This document shows positions 1 to 12,298 of a DNA stretch of 64,000 nt, in pieces. The notes beneath the pieces are model-generated. The model was not told the DNA's origin. It did not search any database and was given only the letters and a program-made list of their open reading frames with translations. How positions within the stretch are numbered: the stretch's first letter is position 1; each line of letters opens with the position of its first letter. The position numbers and the translations under genes are program-made. Origin of the DNA: Hydrogenophaga sp. SL48 (GTDB lineage: Bacteria > Pseudomonadota > Gammaproteobacteria > Burkholderiales > Burkholderiaceae_C); assembly GCF_021729865.1 (NCBI RefSeq), contig NZ_CP063400.1, positions 1,364,001-1,428,000 of the forward strand, written 5' to 3'.

Positions 1-2
1 AG

Positions 3-1694
3 CCGGACCCTGAAGCCGTGACCCGCCTGCGCCTGCAGCTCGACAGCCTGCAGGCCGACGCCCTTGACCACCGGTTTTCCATGGGGTTTGCCGAACGCTA
101 CGGTCAGAACGGCCTGCAAGGCGAGTCCGCGTTGAAGGGCAGCGAGACCTTCATTGAGCAGGCGCGGCGTGCGCTGGACAACCCTGGAACGGTGACGAGC
201 GCTGCCTTTTTTGAATCCGGCACCGCCGCGATCGGCGCAGTGCGCACCTACCAGACGGCGGTGCTGCAGCGGCTGGACACCTTGCTGGAGGCCCGGCTGG
301 CGGCCTTGCGCACCCAGCGCCAGGTGGCCATGGGCGTGGCCTTGTTGGGCCTGGCCGCATTGACGTACCTGCTGTTGTCCTTCTACATGAGCTTCGTGGT
401 CGACTTCCGCCATGTGAGCAGCGTGATGAGCCAGACCGCCCAAGGCAACCTGCGGGCGCATGTGCAGGTGCGGGGCAACGATGAGCTGGCCGACCTGGCG
501 GCGCAGCTGGCGAACATGATCAACAAACTGTCGGGCATGGTTGCCGAAGTCCGCAGCAACTCGGCGCTGGTGGCCTACGCGGGCAAGAGCCTGGTGGCGG
601 GCAACCGCGATCTGGCCGACCGCACCGAACAGCAGGCCGCCAACCTGGAACAGACGGCGGCCAGCGTGCAGGAACTGTCCAGCACCGTGCACCAGAACGC
701 CGAAACTGCGGTCAATTCCGACGCTCAGGCGGCCCGCGTGCGCGACGTGGCGGAAGCGGGTGCCCAGGCCATGGTGCGCGCGGTGGATTCGGTCGAGGGC
801 ATCCAGAAGAGCGCACAGCAGATGAACGAGATCATCGGCGTGATCGACAGCCTGGCGTTTCAGACCAACATCCTGGCGCTCAACGCGGCGGTGGAAGCGG
901 CGCGCGCCGGCGAGCAGGGCAGGGGGTTTGCCGTGGTGGCGAGCGAGGTGCGCAGCCTGGCGCAGCGCTCGGCCGCCTCGTCGCGCGAGATCCGTGAACT
1001 GATCCAGGCCTCGGGGGCGCAGGTCTCGGCCAGCGTGGCGCAGATGCGCGTGGCCGGCACCAACATGACCGAGATCGTCAACGGGGTGCGTGGGGTCGCG
1101 GCCAACATGTCGCTGATCTCGGCCGCCAGTGCCGAGCAGAGCAGCGGCCTGAGCGAAATCTCGACCGCCGTCGGCCAACTGGACGAAATCACGCAGCGCA
1201 ACGCCCAGATGGTGGAGCGCGCGGTGCAGCAGGCCACCCAGCTGGAAGGCCGTGCGGCCACGCTGGCGCAGGCGGTGTCGTCCTTCATGCTGCAGCAGGG
1301 GGCGGCCGAGGAGGCCATGCAGCTGGTGCAGCAGGCGCTCGCGTTGCGGGCGCAATCGGGTCGAGAGGGTTTTCTGCGCGACATCACCGACCCGGCCCGG
1401 GCCTTTCACGACCGCGACATGTATGTGTTCGCCCTCGACCGCCTCGGCAGCTACCGGGCTTTCGGTGGCCGGCCCGACAAGGTCGGTGGCCGGGTGCAGG
1501 ACATCCCCGGCGTGGACGGCGCGTCGCTGCTGGAGGCCATCGTGGCGCAGGCCGAGCTGGAACCGGGCTGGGTGGAGTACGACATCACCAACCCGCAGAG
1601 CGGCATCGTCCAGACCAAGATGTCTTACGTGACCAAGGTGGACGACCTGTACGTGGGCTGCGGGGTGTACAAGTCGCTGAGCGTGGCGGCCTGA
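3..1694 (+). CDS. Methyl-accepting chemotaxis protein, 5'-partial, with C-terminal Cache-like domain
   Basis: Inner-membrane chemoreceptor signalling to CheA/CheW. The frame is open to the window edge, so the true start lies upstream; a GTG at 18 is only an internal possibility. Counting from that GTG: periplasmic helical part (1-103), one membrane segment (about 104-128), HAMP (about 129-180), then the cytoplasmic signalling domain with the hairpin signature [18 protein letters not shown] and [18 protein letters not shown] (about 281-318). After the signalling domain, residues about 447-558 form a further globular region with [29 protein letters not shown] and LYVGCGVY, which resembles a single Cache (sCache_2) domain in an unusual cytoplasmic C-terminal position. 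Family assignment is firm; the ligand is unknown. Confidence 0.93.
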   Translation, partial: PDPEAVTRLRLQLDSLQADALDHRFSMGFAERYGQNGLQGESALKGSETFIEQARRALDNPGTVTSAAFFESGTAAIGAVRTYQTAVLQRLDTLLEARLAALRTQRQVAMGVALLGLAALTYLLLSFYMSFVVDFRHVSSVMSQTAQGNLRAHVQVRGNDELADLAAQLANMINKLSGMVAEVRSNSALVAYAGKSLVAGNRDLADRTEQQAANLEQTAASVQELSSTVHQNAETAVNSDAQAARVRDVAEAGAQAMVRAVDSVEGIQKSAQQMNEIIGVIDSLAFQTNILALNAAVEAARAGEQGRGFAVVASEVRSLAQRSAASSREIRELIQASGAQVSASVAQMRVAGTNMTEIVNGVRGVAANMSLISAASAEQSSGLSEISTAVGQLDEITQRNAQMVERAVQQATQLEGRAATLAQAVSSFMLQQGAAEEAMQLVQQALALRAQSGREGFLRDITDPARAFHDRDMYVFALDRLGSYRAFGGRPDKVGGRVQDIPGVDGASLLEAIVAQAELEPGWVEYDITNPQSGIVQTKMSYVTKVDDLYVGCGVYKSLSVAA

Positions 1695-1706
1695 CGGCGC
1701 CGGCGC

Positions 1707-2366
1707 TCAGGCCGCAGCGTCCCGTTTCGCGCGGGCGCGGGCCAGGGCGGCTTCGATCACCGAGCGCTTTTTGTCGAGCACGGCGGGGTCGGTGTGTTGC
1801 GAGTGGGTCGCCAGATCGGCCAGCTTCATCCGGGCCTTGGCTTCCTGCCGTTGATCGTGTTCAAGCTGCTCGCGCGCCAGGCGCGCCGTGCGCTGCTGGT
1901 ACCGTTCGCGGCCCTGCGCCGCCTGGGCCGCGGTCCAGGCCTGCCAGCCCGTGCGTTCGCCGCTCACCACCTCCAGTGAAATGCAGTCCACCGGGCAGAC
2001 CGGCAGACAGAGCTCACAGCCCGTGCAACAGGGCTCGATGACGGTGTGCATGAGCTTGTTGCTGCCGACGATGGCGTCGGTCGGGCAGACCTTGATGCAC
2101 AACGTGCAGCCGATGCACCAGTCTTCGTCAATGACCGCCAGGGTCAGCGGGCCTTCGATGCCGTTGGCGGGGTTGAGCGGGGTGACGGGCTGGCCGGTGA
2201 GGGCCGCGAGCCGCTCGATGCCCTCTTGGCCGCCAGGCGGGCACTGGTTGATGCAGGCCTCGCCGGCGGCGACAGCCTCGGCGTACCGGGCGCAGTCCGG
2301 GTAACCGCAGCGCGTGCATTGCGTCTGTGGCAGGGCGGCGTCGATGCGCCGGGCGAGGTCGTTCAT
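1707..2366 (-). CDS. rsxB: RnfB/RsxB-like electron transport ferredoxin
   Basis: 219 aa. The N-terminal Fe-S motif (C17, C20, C25, C42) is the RnfB-type 4Fe-4S domain, followed by two ferredoxin-type clusters: [12 protein letters not shown] (C84, C87, C90, C94) and [12 protein letters not shown] (C114, C117, C120, C124). The long N-terminal hydrophobic anchor of classical RnfB is missing, so the protein is probably soluble or peripheral. No other rsx/rnf gene is adjacent, so it stands alone here. It is convergent with the chemoreceptor gene and lies downstream of phaZ on the same strand. The cluster motifs make the family clear; the partner enzyme cannot be told from this window. Confidence 0.9.
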   Translation of the reverse strand: MNDLARRIDAALPQTQCTRCGYPDCARYAEAVAAGEACINQCPPGGQEGIERLAALTGQPVTPLNPANGIEGPLTLAVIDEDWCIGCTLCIKVCPTDAIVGSNKLMHTVIEPCCTGCELCLPVCPVDCISLEVVSGERTGWQAWTAAQAAQGRERYQQRTARLAREQLEHDQRQEAKARMKLADLATHSQHTDPAVLDKKRSVIEAALARARAKRDAAA

Positions 2367-2378
2367 GAAGCCAATATA

Positions 2379-2401
2379 CCGGGGAGCGGGCTGCTCCCCG
2401 G
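2379..2401 (-). terminator. GC-rich hairpin downstream of phaZ
   Basis: Perfect 9-bp inverted repeat CCGGGGAGC / GCTCCCCGG with a 5-nt loop in the short gap between the phaZ stop and the rsxB start. There is no T-tract, so it is a weak terminator at best and may only be a transcript-end stabiliser. Confidence 0.4.
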
Positions 2402-2412
2402 GGTCCGCACCA

Positions 2413-3897
2413 TCAGGCTGCGGGTGCCTTGCCCTTGGCGGCTGCTTTGACCACGGGCTTGGATGCGGTTTTGCTCGCGGCCACGGCCTTGACCGCAGCC
2501 TTGACCACGGGCTTGGCTGCCACCTTGGGCGTGGCCTTTTTGGCCACAGGCTTCACCACGACCGCGGACTGGCGCGCGGGGCGTTCGGCCGGTGGGGCCA
2601 CCGCCGCAGGGGCCGTGTCGGGAGCCGCCGCCTTGGGCTGGTGCGCCAGGATGAAGGTCTTGACCACCGGGTACACCATCTCGCGCCAGCGGCGGCCGCT
2701 GAAAATGCCGTAGTGGCCCGCGCCCTTGGCTTCGTAGTGCATCTGGTGCGTCTTGGGGATGCTGGTGCACAGGTCGTGCGCCGCAGCCGTCTGGCCCGAG
2801 CCCGAGATGTCGTCCAGCTCACCTTCCACGGTCAGCAGACCGGTGGTGGCGATGTCTTCGGGGCGCACGCGCTCGACCTTGCCGGCTTCGTTCTTCACGT
2901 CCCAGGTGCCATTGACCAGCTTGAAGTCCTGGAACACGGTCTCGATGGTTTCGAGGTAGTAGTCGGCGTCCATGTCGAGCACGGCGTTGTACTCGTCGTA
3001 GAACTTGCGGTGGCTCTCGACGCTGGAGTTGTCGCCCTTGATCAGGTCTTTGAAGTAGTCGTAGTGGCTGGTGGCGTGGCGGTCGGGGTTCATGGCCACA
3101 AAGCCGGTGTGCTGCAGGAAACCGGGGTAGACGCGGCGGCCGGCACCAGGGAAGTTGCTCGGCACCCGGTAGATCACGTTGTTTTCAAACCAGCTGTGGC
3201 TGCGCTGCGTGGCCAGGTTGTTCACCGCGGTGGGCGATTTGCTGGCGTCGATGGGGCCGCCCATCATGGTCATGGACAGCGGCGTGGTTTCGCCGCGGCT
3301 GGCCATCAGCGACACGGCGGCCAGCACCGGCACGGTGGGCTGGCACACGCTCATCACGTGGCAGTTGCCGTAGTTCTTCTGCAGGTAGCGGATGAATTCC
3401 TGCACGTAGTTCACATAGTCGTCGAGGTGGAACTCACCCTCGGACAGCGGAACCAGGCGCGCGTTCTTCCAGTCGGTGATGTAGACCTTGTGGTCTTTCA
3501 ACATGGTGCGCACGGTGTCGCGCAGCAGGGTGGCGTAGTGGCCCGAGAGCGGGGCCACGATCAGCACGACCGGCTGGCCCTTGAGCTTGCCCAGGGTGGC
3601 GGAGTCGTCGGTGAAGCGCTTGAAGCGGCGCAGTTCGCAGAACGGCTTGTCGATCTCGATGCGCTCGAAAATCGCCACGTCCACCCCGTCCACATCGGCG
3701 GTGGTGATACCGAACACCGGTTTTTCGTAGTCCTTGCCCAGGCGGTGCATGAGGTCGTAGCCCGCTGCCACCCGCTGCGCCAGCGGCATCTGCGCCAATG
3801 GCAGCGCAGGGTTGTTGTAGAGCTTGGCGGCGACCTCGGCCAGGTCCGCGAACGGCTCCATCATGGAGCGCTGGGTTTCGTAAATCTGGTAGAGCAT
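2413..3897 (-). CDS. phaZ: Intracellular polyhydroxyalkanoate depolymerase with Lys/Ala-rich tail
   Basis: 494 aa. Mobilises intracellular poly(3-hydroxybutyrate) granules. The nucleophile is the cysteine of [10 protein letters not shown] (C185), corresponding to the Cys nucleophile of PhaZa1-type depolymerases; the acid lies in [11 protein letters not shown] and the histidine in [13 protein letters not shown]. The family core is about 410-420 aa. This protein goes on for roughly 75 residues with a Pro/Ala linker and a repetitive Lys-Ala-Val tail ([20 protein letters not shown] and similar), resembling histone H1-like or phasin-like tails. An upstream in-frame extension exists, but the ATG at 3897 opens the conserved [10 protein letters not shown] start, so I chose it. 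It has its own promoter region, where a TTGCA-N-TGCAA palindrome lies. Confidence 0.94.
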   Translation of the reverse strand: MLYQIYETQRSMMEPFADLAEVAAKLYNNPALPLAQMPLAQRVAAGYDLMHRLGKDYEKPVFGITTADVDGVDVAIFERIEIDKPFCELRRFKRFTDDSATLGKLKGQPVVLIVAPLSGHYATLLRDTVRTMLKDHKVYITDWKNARLVPLSEGEFHLDDYVNYVQEFIRYLQKNYGNCHVMSVCQPTVPVLAAVSLMASRGETTPLSMTMMGGPIDASKSPTAVNNLATQRSHSWFENNVIYRVPSNFPGAGRRVYPGFLQHTGFVAMNPDRHATSHYDYFKDLIKGDNSSVESHRKFYDEYNAVLDMDADYYLETIETVFQDFKLVNGTWDVKNEAGKVERVRPEDIATTGLLTVEGELDDISGSGQTAAAHDLCTSIPKTHQMHYEAKGAGHYGIFSGRRWREMVYPVVKTFILAHQPKAAAPDTAPAAVAPPAERPARQSAVVVKPVAKKATPKVAAKPVVKAAVKAVAASKTASKPVVKAAAKGKAPAA

Positions 3898-3916
3898 GGG
3901 GGAACCAATGGTTATG

Positions 3917-3927
3917 TTGCAGTGCAA
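3917..3927. promoter_or_regulatory. TTGCA-N-TGCAA palindrome upstream of phaZ, candidate PhaR-type operator
   Basis: The inverted repeat TTGCAGTGCAA begins 20 bases upstream of the phaZ start codon. TGC/GCA-rich palindromes near PHA-granule genes are the kind of site bound by PhaR repressors. Assignment to PhaR is inference; the palindrome itself is seen directly. Confidence 0.45.
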
Positions 3928-4054
3928 TATAACAGCATGTGGCAAGACCCGAAACGGTGGAAACACCTAATTTCCCCGGGCTTTTGTCACCTTTGTGAAA
4001 GAATGACCGGCCCGGTTTTCAGGGTCGCCACAAGCCGAACCGCAGGGAGTGAGG

Positions 4055-4099
4055 CCACCCAGCAAAAAGCCGCTCCAGGAGCGGCTTTTTGCTGGGTGG
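4055..4099 (-). terminator. Intrinsic terminator after the aminotransferase gene
   Basis: Perfect 22-bp inverted repeat separated by a single base, containing AAAAAGCCGCTCC / GGAGCGGCTTTTT, located 9 bases beyond the aminotransferase stop. Oligo-T runs on both strands lie inside the stem, so it could terminate in either direction. It insulates the aminotransferase gene from phaZ, which is on the same strand. Confidence 0.85.
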
Positions 4100-4107
4100 G
4101 GGCAGGT

Positions 4108-5304
4108 TCAGACCACTTTGGCGATGGCCTGGCAGACGTAGTCGATGTTCTTGCTGTTGAGCGCGGCCACGCACATGCGGCCGGTGTCGGTGCCGTAGAC
4201 GCCGAACTCGCTGCGCAGGCGCACCATCTGGTCCTTGGTGAGGCCCGAGTAGCTGAACATGCCGATCTGGGTGGTGATGAAGCTCATGTCCTGCTTCACG
4301 CCGGCGGCCTTCAGGCCGTCCACCAGCTTCTGGCGCATGGCCTTGATGCGCACGCGCATCTCGCCCAGCTCTTTTTCCCACAGGGCGCGCAGCTCGGGGT
4401 TGTTCAGCACCGCGGCGACCACGGCACCGCCGTGGATCGGCGGGTTGGAGTAGTTGGTGCGGATGACGATCTTGAGCTGCGACAGCACGCGGTCGCATTC
4501 TTCCTTGCTTTCGCAGACCACCGACAGGGCGCCCACGCGCTCGCCGTACAGGCTGAAGCTCTTGGAGAAGCTGGTGGATACAAAGAAGGTCAGGCCGGCG
4601 GCCACGAACTTGCCGATCACGGCGCCGTCTTCGGCGATGCCGTAACCGAAACCCTGGTAGGCCATGTCGAGGAACGGGGTCAGGCCCCTGGCCTTGACCA
4701 CGGCGATCACCTGGTCCCACTGGGCGGGGGTGATGTCGTAGCCGGTGGGGTTGTGGCAGCAGGCGTGCAGCAGCACGATGGTGCCGGGCGCTGCGGCATT
4801 CAGGCTGGCCAGCATGCCGTCAAAGTCCACATCGCGCTTCTCGGCGTCGTAGTAGGCGTAGGTGTCCACGGCGAAGCCGGCGCTGGTGAACAGGGCTCGG
4901 TGGTTCTCCCAGCTGGGGTCGGAGATCAGCACGGTGGCGTTGGGGCTGACCTTCTTCAGGAAGTCGGCGCCGATCTTCAGGCCGCCCGTGCCGCCGATGC
5001 CTTGCACCGTGGCCACGCGGCCACTTTTGACGACGTCGCTGTCCGCGCCAAAGACCAGGCCCTTGACGGCCGCGTCGTAAGCGACGATGCCGTCGATGGG
5101 CAGGTAACCACGGGCGGTGGGCTTCTCCATCATGGCTTTTTCAGCCGCCTGCACGCACTGCAGCAGGGGCAGCTTGCCGGTGTCGTCGAAATACACGCCC
5201 ACGCCGAGGTTGACCTTGTTGGGGTTGGTGTCGGCAGCGAACTGCTCGTTCAGACCCAGGATGGGGTCGCGGGGGGCCATTTCGACGGCGGTGAACAAAG
5301 ACAT
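4108..5304 (-). CDS. tyrB: Aromatic-amino-acid/aspartate aminotransferase (class I)
   Basis: 398 aa, normal for the AspC/TyrB family. PLP-dependent transfer of the amino group of aromatic amino acids or aspartate to 2-oxoglutarate. Class I landmarks: [10 protein letters not shown], the PLP-lysine motif [16 protein letters not shown], and [13 protein letters not shown]. The chosen ATG at 5304 is preceded on its strand by AGGA at good spacing; a longer in-frame extension to 5403 lacks similarity. Sequence alone does not separate TyrB from AspC, so the symbol is the likelier of two. It is divergent from uvrB, sharing a 111-bp intergenic region, and monocistronic given the terminator downstream. 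Confidence 0.9.
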   Translation of the reverse strand: MSLFTAVEMAPRDPILGLNEQFAADTNPNKVNLGVGVYFDDTGKLPLLQCVQAAEKAMMEKPTARGYLPIDGIVAYDAAVKGLVFGADSDVVKSGRVATVQGIGGTGGLKIGADFLKKVSPNATVLISDPSWENHRALFTSAGFAVDTYAYYDAEKRDVDFDGMLASLNAAAPGTIVLLHACCHNPTGYDITPAQWDQVIAVVKARGLTPFLDMAYQGFGYGIAEDGAVIGKFVAAGLTFFVSTSFSKSFSLYGERVGALSVVCESKEECDRVLSQLKIVIRTNYSNPPIHGGAVVAAVLNNPELRALWEKELGEMRVRIKAMRQKLVDGLKAAGVKQDMSFITTQIGMFSYSGLTKDQMVRLRSEFGVYGTDTGRMCVAALNSKNIDYVCQAIAKVV

Positions 5305-5415
5305 GTCAGAGGTCCTGAAGTGTTGAATGCGCAGGGGCTGTGGGGGATTCGCTGCCCAGGCAGCCCAGCGCTGATTGCGGTAGGCTGTCGGGTTGTCCCG
5401 CAATTTTATCCGCCC

Positions 5416-7521
<2,106 letters not shown>

Positions 7522-7617
7522 GGTTCTGCCCCACAATGGAGGGCCAAGCGCCCACGCCGGGGCCGGCCAACAGAGCCGGGTCGTGGGCATCTCCCATAAG
7601 AAGACGCCACTCCACCC

Positions 7618-8310
7618 ATGTCAGTTCTGCCTGAGCCGCACGAGTTGCCCGCCACGGACGGTGCCACGCGCATCTATCTGATCGAAGACGACCCCTCCAT
7701 CGTGCAGTTTGTCCAGCGGGCACTGGTGTCGCGCCCATCGTGGCGTCTGGTGGGCCACTCGGGCAGCGTGGATCACGCTCGCCAGCACGCCCTGGCGGGT
7801 CGCGCGAATGTGTTTCTGGTGGACCTCGGGCTTCCGGACGGACGCGGGGAGGAGCTGTTGCGCTGGCTGGCGCACGAACGGCCCGATGCCGAATTGCTGG
7901 TGTTCACGGTGTTCGGTGGCGAGTCGAGCTTGGTGGCGGCACTGCAGGCAGGCGCTACAGGGTACGTTCTCAAAGGTTGCCGGTCGGATGAGCTGATCGC
8001 TGCGATCGAGCAGATCCGCGATGGCGGCGCCCCCATTTCGCCGCTGCTGGCTCGGATGCTGCTGAAGCAGTTCCGTGTCGCACCGGACGCGCCCGCTCCC
8101 TCGCTGGTCCTCCACGATGTGCTGTTGTCCGAGCGCGAGACCGAGGTGCTCAGGCTGGTGGCTCAGGGCTACGTGAACAAGGAGATCGCTCAGCGCCTGA
8201 CCATTTCCCCCGCCACGGTGGGCTCGCACATCAAGAACCTGTACCGCAAGCTCGCGGTCCACAGTCGTGTGCAGGTGGTCCGGGTGGCGCAGAAGCGTGG
8301 GTTGCTGTGA
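7618..8310 (+). CDS. NarL/FixJ-family response regulator
   Basis: 230 aa. Receiver domain with the acidic pocket (IEDD, 22-25), phospho-acceptor D69 in FLVDLGLPDG, the FT switch residue and the lysine of GYVLKG, followed by a LuxR-type helix-turn-helix (about 165-225, LSERETEVLRLVAQGYVNKE). The stop codon overlaps the start of the next gene, a membrane histidine kinase, so the two form a two-component system. Target genes and signal are not visible. No obvious regulon member is next to it. Confidence 0.93.
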   Translation: MSVLPEPHELPATDGATRIYLIEDDPSIVQFVQRALVSRPSWRLVGHSGSVDHARQHALAGRANVFLVDLGLPDGRGEELLRWLAHERPDAELLVFTVFGGESSLVAALQAGATGYVLKGCRSDELIAAIEQIRDGGAPISPLLARMLLKQFRVAPDAPAPSLVLHDVLLSERETEVLRLVAQGYVNKEIAQRLTISPATVGSHIKNLYRKLAVHSRVQVVRVAQKRGLL

Positions 8311-10241
8311 TGCCAACGGGTGCCCTGACCCGGCGGATACTGGGCACGCCAGCCTATCTGTGGGCCGGGTTGCTGGTGCTGGCGCTCTTCATCGCCCTGC
8401 TGTGGGTGTCTCGAACCGGGGCGGTCGACGGTGCCTACGCGATCCGTCATGCGCAGGTCACCCACAGCCAGTCGGGTGTCGCTCTGCACACCACGGTGAG
8501 TTTGCCGCATGTGTGGGACGACCAGACGCCACCTTGGCATGGTGAGGCCCGTTACCGGCTGGACTGGCCCGCCAGCCTGGGCACCGAACGCCCGCTTGGC
8601 TTGTTGTTGCCCCGCGTGGGCGCGCGCTACCGCGTGTGGCTGAACGGACATGAGGTGAGCGACCGTTTCTGGGCACGGTCCGGCTTTGTCGACACCTCGC
8701 TGGTCCCTCACCTGGTGCTCTTTCCCAAGGCATGGCTTGCTGCTGATCCAGGTGCCAACCAGCTGGACATCGAGGTGAAGGGTCAGCCCTTGCGCAAGAG
8801 CGGGCTCTCCATCGTCCATCTCGGCGACGCCGATGCCTTGAACCACCGCTATGAGCAGCTCATGTGGTGGCAGGTGTATGCCACGTGGATGGTGGCGGCC
8901 TGTTCGCTCATGGTGGGCCTGATGTCGCTGCTGATGTGGTTGCAGACCCGTGAACGCATGTTCGGTCTGCTCGTAGGCGCGACATTCGCCTGGACCGTGC
9001 GCCTGGCGCTGACGCCCATGGAAACGCCACCCATGCCTTTCGAGGTCTGGTATTACCTCCACAAGCTGTCCTTTACCGTCTACTGCGGTTGTCTGTACCT
9101 GTTCATGTGGGAACTCTTTGAATACCGGCAGGGTTACATCCGCAACTTCGTCAATGGTTTGCTGGTGGTCGGGCCGGTGTGGCTGGCGGTCACGGTCTAT
9201 TTCAACCAATACGACATGTACCGCCTCTGGATGGGCATCATCACGGCCACGTCCGCCGTGGCACTGGTCAAGCTCTTCCATCGTGCCCGCTGGGGGCTGG
9301 ACTCCAATCAGCGCCTCATGGTGCTCGTGGGTGCGGCCACCATGGCCACAGGGGTGCGTGACTTTGCGGTGGTCAACATGGGGGCGCCCGGTGATGCCGA
9401 CATCCGGTGGATGAATGTGGGCTCACTGATGCTGTTGTATGCCCTGGGCTGGGTGCTGGTGCGCCGCACCGCTTCGTCGATGGAGCAGGTGGGGCGCCTG
9501 AACGCTGAACTGGCCCAGAAGGTGAGTGAGCGCGAGAGCGAGCTGCACCGCCTGTTTGAACGCCTGCGACTTGTGGAAAGCCAGCGGGTGCTGGAGTGCG
9601 AACGCCGGCGCCTCACGCGGGACATGCACGACGGCCTGGGCAGTCAGCTGGTGCAGGCCCTGAACGTGGTCCGCAGCAGCGGCGGGCAGGTGGACAGTGC
9701 GGCGGTGGCCGCGATGCTCAATCACGCGCTGGAAGACCTGCGCATGACGCTGGACTCTCTGGAACCGATGGAGGGTGACCTGCCCACCATCCTGGGGACC
9801 CTGCGCCAGCGCATCGCACCTGCGCTTCAGGCGGCACGCATCGACCTGGACTGGCAGGTGCAGGACGTGCCCGCCATTCCCGGCCTGGAGGCGCAGGGTG
9901 TGCTGCACGTGTTCCGTTGTCTGCAAGAGGTGTTCGCCAACATCGTGAAGCATGCGCAGGCCAGCCGCGTGACGGTGCGCACGCTGGAAGTCGACGGGTG
10001 CGTCGAGCTCAGTGTCAGTGACGACGGTGTCGGGCTGGATGCACCGCCTGACGGCACGGTGAGAGATGGAGGACGGGGGATCGGCCACATCCGTCTGCGA
10101 GCGGCAGAGCTGGGGGTACAGGTTCACTTTGACGGAGCCAACCCGGGCACCTGTGTGCGCTTCCTGTTTCCCTTGCAGTCCCCTCCATTCGATGGTTTCT
10201 CGATGCAGACCCGGGAACCGGGACAGGCGATTCTGCTCTGA
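8310..10241 (+). CDS. Membrane sensor histidine kinase (HisKA_3), partner of the upstream regulator
   Basis: 643 aa. N-terminal membrane anchor (about 12-36), an extracytoplasmic beta-rich part of about 150 residues, then a run of hydrophobic segments (about 190-390) arranged like a 7TMR-DISM sensor, a coiled coil (about 395-430), the dimerisation/phospho-acceptor motif RDMHDGLGSQL with H440, and the ATPase motifs VFANIVKHAQ, SDDGVGLD and GGRGIGHIRLR. The ATG at 8310 overlaps the regulator stop codon (TGATG); a GTG one codon earlier is an alternative. The stimulus is unknown; the membrane part suggests sensing a ligand outside or within the inner membrane. Confidence 0.92.
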   Translation: MPTGALTRRILGTPAYLWAGLLVLALFIALLWVSRTGAVDGAYAIRHAQVTHSQSGVALHTTVSLPHVWDDQTPPWHGEARYRLDWPASLGTERPLGLLLPRVGARYRVWLNGHEVSDRFWARSGFVDTSLVPHLVLFPKAWLAADPGANQLDIEVKGQPLRKSGLSIVHLGDADALNHRYEQLMWWQVYATWMVAACSLMVGLMSLLMWLQTRERMFGLLVGATFAWTVRLALTPMETPPMPFEVWYYLHKLSFTVYCGCLYLFMWELFEYRQGYIRNFVNGLLVVGPVWLAVTVYFNQYDMYRLWMGIITATSAVALVKLFHRARWGLDSNQRLMVLVGAATMATGVRDFAVVNMGAPGDADIRWMNVGSLMLLYALGWVLVRRTASSMEQVGRLNAELAQKVSERESELHRLFERLRLVESQRVLECERRRLTRDMHDGLGSQLVQALNVVRSSGGQVDSAAVAAMLNHALEDLRMTLDSLEPMEGDLPTILGTLRQRIAPALQAARIDLDWQVQDVPAIPGLEAQGVLHVFRCLQEVFANIVKHAQASRVTVRTLEVDGCVELSVSDDGVGLDAPPDGTVRDGGRGIGHIRLRAAELGVQVHFDGANPGTCVRFLFPLQSPPFDGFSMQTREPGQAILL

Positions 10242-10308
10242 CTTTCAGGGTGGTCAAGGAGCAGCCGTGCGCCCGGGAAGACCCAGCGCATTACTGGGGT
10301 ATGGGGTA

Positions 10309-10333
10309 TACTCGATAAAAACAGTCGGATAAC
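10309..10333 (+). promoter_or_regulatory. Type 1 IscR-binding site in the isc promoter
   Basis: A 25-bp element beginning ATACTCGATAAAA and ending ACAGTCGGATAA matches the type 1 IscR consensus at most positions, including AGTCGG of the right half. It lies 120 bp upstream of iscR, as expected for autorepression by [2Fe-2S]-IscR. The match was judged by eye. Confidence 0.78.
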
Positions 10334-10452
10334 AGTTTGACGATGCAGCTGCACTTGATGCAGTTGGGGTGGGTGGAGAAGTCGCTGGCCAGGACACCGG
10401 GTGTTTCAGCCAGCCATTCACAACGACCAAGCCTCACGAACAGGAGCCTCAC

Positions 10453-10986
10453 ATGCGCCTCACGACCAAAGGCCGCTTCGCGGTCACAGCCATGATCGAC
10501 CTGGCCCTGCGCCAGAACAATGGGCCAGTCACCCTGGCGGCCATCAGCCAGCGTCAGCAGATTTCGCTCTCCTACCTGGAACAGCTGTTTGGCAAGCTGC
10601 GTCGCCACGAGCTGGTGGAGTCCACCCGTGGACCGGGCGGCGGCTACACCCTCGGGCGCAAGGCGTCCGACATCACCGTCGCCGACATCATCGTGTCGGT
10701 GGACGAGCCGATCGACGCCACACAATGCGGCGGCAAGGAAAACTGCCTGGGCGAAGGCAACCGCTGCATGACCCACGAGCTGTGGGCTGCGTTGAACGCC
10801 AAGATGGTGGATTTTCTCGACTCCGTGTCCCTGCAGTCGCTCGTGGAAGAGCAGCTGGCCAAGGGCGTGGTGGTGGAAAACGCCCCCATGATCAAACGCG
10901 CCATTTCCAGCGCGCCGGTGGTCAAGCCGATCCGAGTCAATGCACCCAACTCGGTGTTTGCCCTCGGTAACGCATTCTCCAAATAA
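10453..10986 (+). CDS. iscR: Iron-sulfur cluster assembly transcription factor IscR
   Basis: 177 aa Rrf2-family regulator. Winged-helix start [19 protein letters not shown] and wing PGGGYTLGR; the [2Fe-2S] ligands are C92, C98, C105 and H108 (E. coli: C92, C98, C104, H107), one residue longer in the last spacing. First gene of iscRSUA-hscBA-fdx and preceded by an IscR box. The start was placed at the ATG after an AGGAG-like site; an upstream extension from 10369 runs through the promoter and is not coding. In cells with ample Fe-S clusters it should repress its own operon. Confidence 0.97.
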   Translation: MRLTTKGRFAVTAMIDLALRQNNGPVTLAAISQRQQISLSYLEQLFGKLRRHELVESTRGPGGGYTLGRKASDITVADIIVSVDEPIDATQCGGKENCLGEGNRCMTHELWAALNAKMVDFLDSVSLQSLVEEQLAKGVVVENAPMIKRAISSAPVVKPIRVNAPNSVFALGNAFSK

Positions 10987-11068
10987 CGGGTGAAGCGGCT
11001 CGAGAGCGCCCCCTGGCGCCGACGAAACGCGACCTCCAACGCCCAGCCAGCCCCTCTCTTTGCCAGCC

Positions 11069-12286
11069 ATGAGCACACCACACTTTCCCATCTACATGGA
11101 CTACAGCGCCACCAACCCCTGCGATCCGCGGGTGGTGGACGCCATGATTCCCTGGTTGCGCGAGCATTTCGGCAACCCGGCCTCGCGCAGCCACGCCTGG
11201 GGCTGGGAAGCTGAAAAAGCGGTCGAGACCGCCCGCGATCAGGTGGCTGCGCTCATCAACGCCGATCCGCGCGAAATTGTGTGGACCAGTGGCGCCACCG
11301 AGTCCAACAACCTGGCGCTCAAGGGCGCGGCGCAGTTCTACAAGACCAAGGGCAAACACCTCATCACCGTCAAGACCGAGCACAAGGCCGTGCTCGACAC
11401 CATGCGCGAGCTGGAGCGCCAGGGTTTTGAGGTGACCTACCTGGACGTGCAGGCCGACGGCTTGCTGAATCTGGACGCCTTCAAGGCCGCGATCCGCCCC
11501 GACACCATCCTGGCTTCGGTCATGTTCGTGAACAACGAGATCGGCGTCATCCAGGACATCGCTGCCATCGGCGCGATCTGCCGCGAGAAGGGTGTGATCT
11601 TCCACGTGGACGCGGCCCAGGCCACGGGCCGGGTGGACATCGATCTGCAAACGCTGCCGGTGGACTTGATGAGCCTGACCAGCCACAAGACCTACGGCCC
11701 CAAGGGCATCGGTGCTTTGTACGTGCGTCGCAAACCGCGCATCCGCATCGAAGCGCAGATGCATGGCGGCGGCCACGAGCGCGGTATGCGTTCGGGCACG
11801 CTGCCCACCCACCAGTGCGTGGGCATGGGCGAGGCCTACCGCATTGCCAAAGAAGAGATGCATGCTGAGAACGTGCGCATCAAGGCGCTGCACGACCGCA
11901 TGCTGGCGGGTCTGAAAGATGTGGAAGAGGTGTTCATCAACGGCCACGAGACCCAGCGCGTGCCGCACAACCTCAACATGAGCTTCAACTACGTCGAAGG
12001 CGAGTCGCTGATCATGGGCATCAAGGGCCTGGCGGTGTCGTCGGGATCGGCTTGCACCTCGGCCAGCCTGGAGCCCAGCTACGTGTTGCGCGCCTTGGGC
12101 CGCAGCGACGAACTGGCTCACAGCAGCCTGCGCATGACGATCGGTCGCTGGACCACCGAAGAAGAGATCGATTACGCGATCGGCACGATCAAGGAAAACG
12201 TGGCGAAGCTGCGTGAGTTGTCCCCCCTGTGGGAAATGTTCAAAGACGGCATTGATATCTCGACGATTCAATGGGCCGCACACTGA
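11069..12286 (+). CDS. iscS: Cysteine desulfurase IscS
   Basis: 405 aa. PLP enzyme that takes sulfur from cysteine and passes it as persulfide to IscU. PLP lysine K207 in [12 protein letters not shown], catalytic loop cysteine C329 in [11 protein letters not shown], and the expected C-terminal IscU-contact tail [10 protein letters not shown]. The conserved MDYSATNP start supports the ATG at 11069; there is no clear Shine-Dalgarno sequence, so translation may depend on readthrough from iscR. 12 bp before iscU. Confidence 0.98.
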   Translation: MSTPHFPIYMDYSATNPCDPRVVDAMIPWLREHFGNPASRSHAWGWEAEKAVETARDQVAALINADPREIVWTSGATESNNLALKGAAQFYKTKGKHLITVKTEHKAVLDTMRELERQGFEVTYLDVQADGLLNLDAFKAAIRPDTILASVMFVNNEIGVIQDIAAIGAICREKGVIFHVDAAQATGRVDIDLQTLPVDLMSLTSHKTYGPKGIGALYVRRKPRIRIEAQMHGGGHERGMRSGTLPTHQCVGMGEAYRIAKEEMHAENVRIKALHDRMLAGLKDVEEVFINGHETQRVPHNLNMSFNYVEGESLIMGIKGLAVSSGSACTSASLEPSYVLRALGRSDELAHSSLRMTIGRWTTEEEIDYAIGTIKENVAKLRELSPLWEMFKDGIDISTIQWAAH

Positions 12287-12298
12287 AGGAGAAAGACC

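Noticed and set aside
2314-5415. Very long open frame running into uvrB on the + strand
   Set aside because: It is antisense to phaZ and the aminotransferase, His/Gly/Val-rich in a way typical of high-GC shadow frames, and UvrB similarity begins only at the ATG at 5416.
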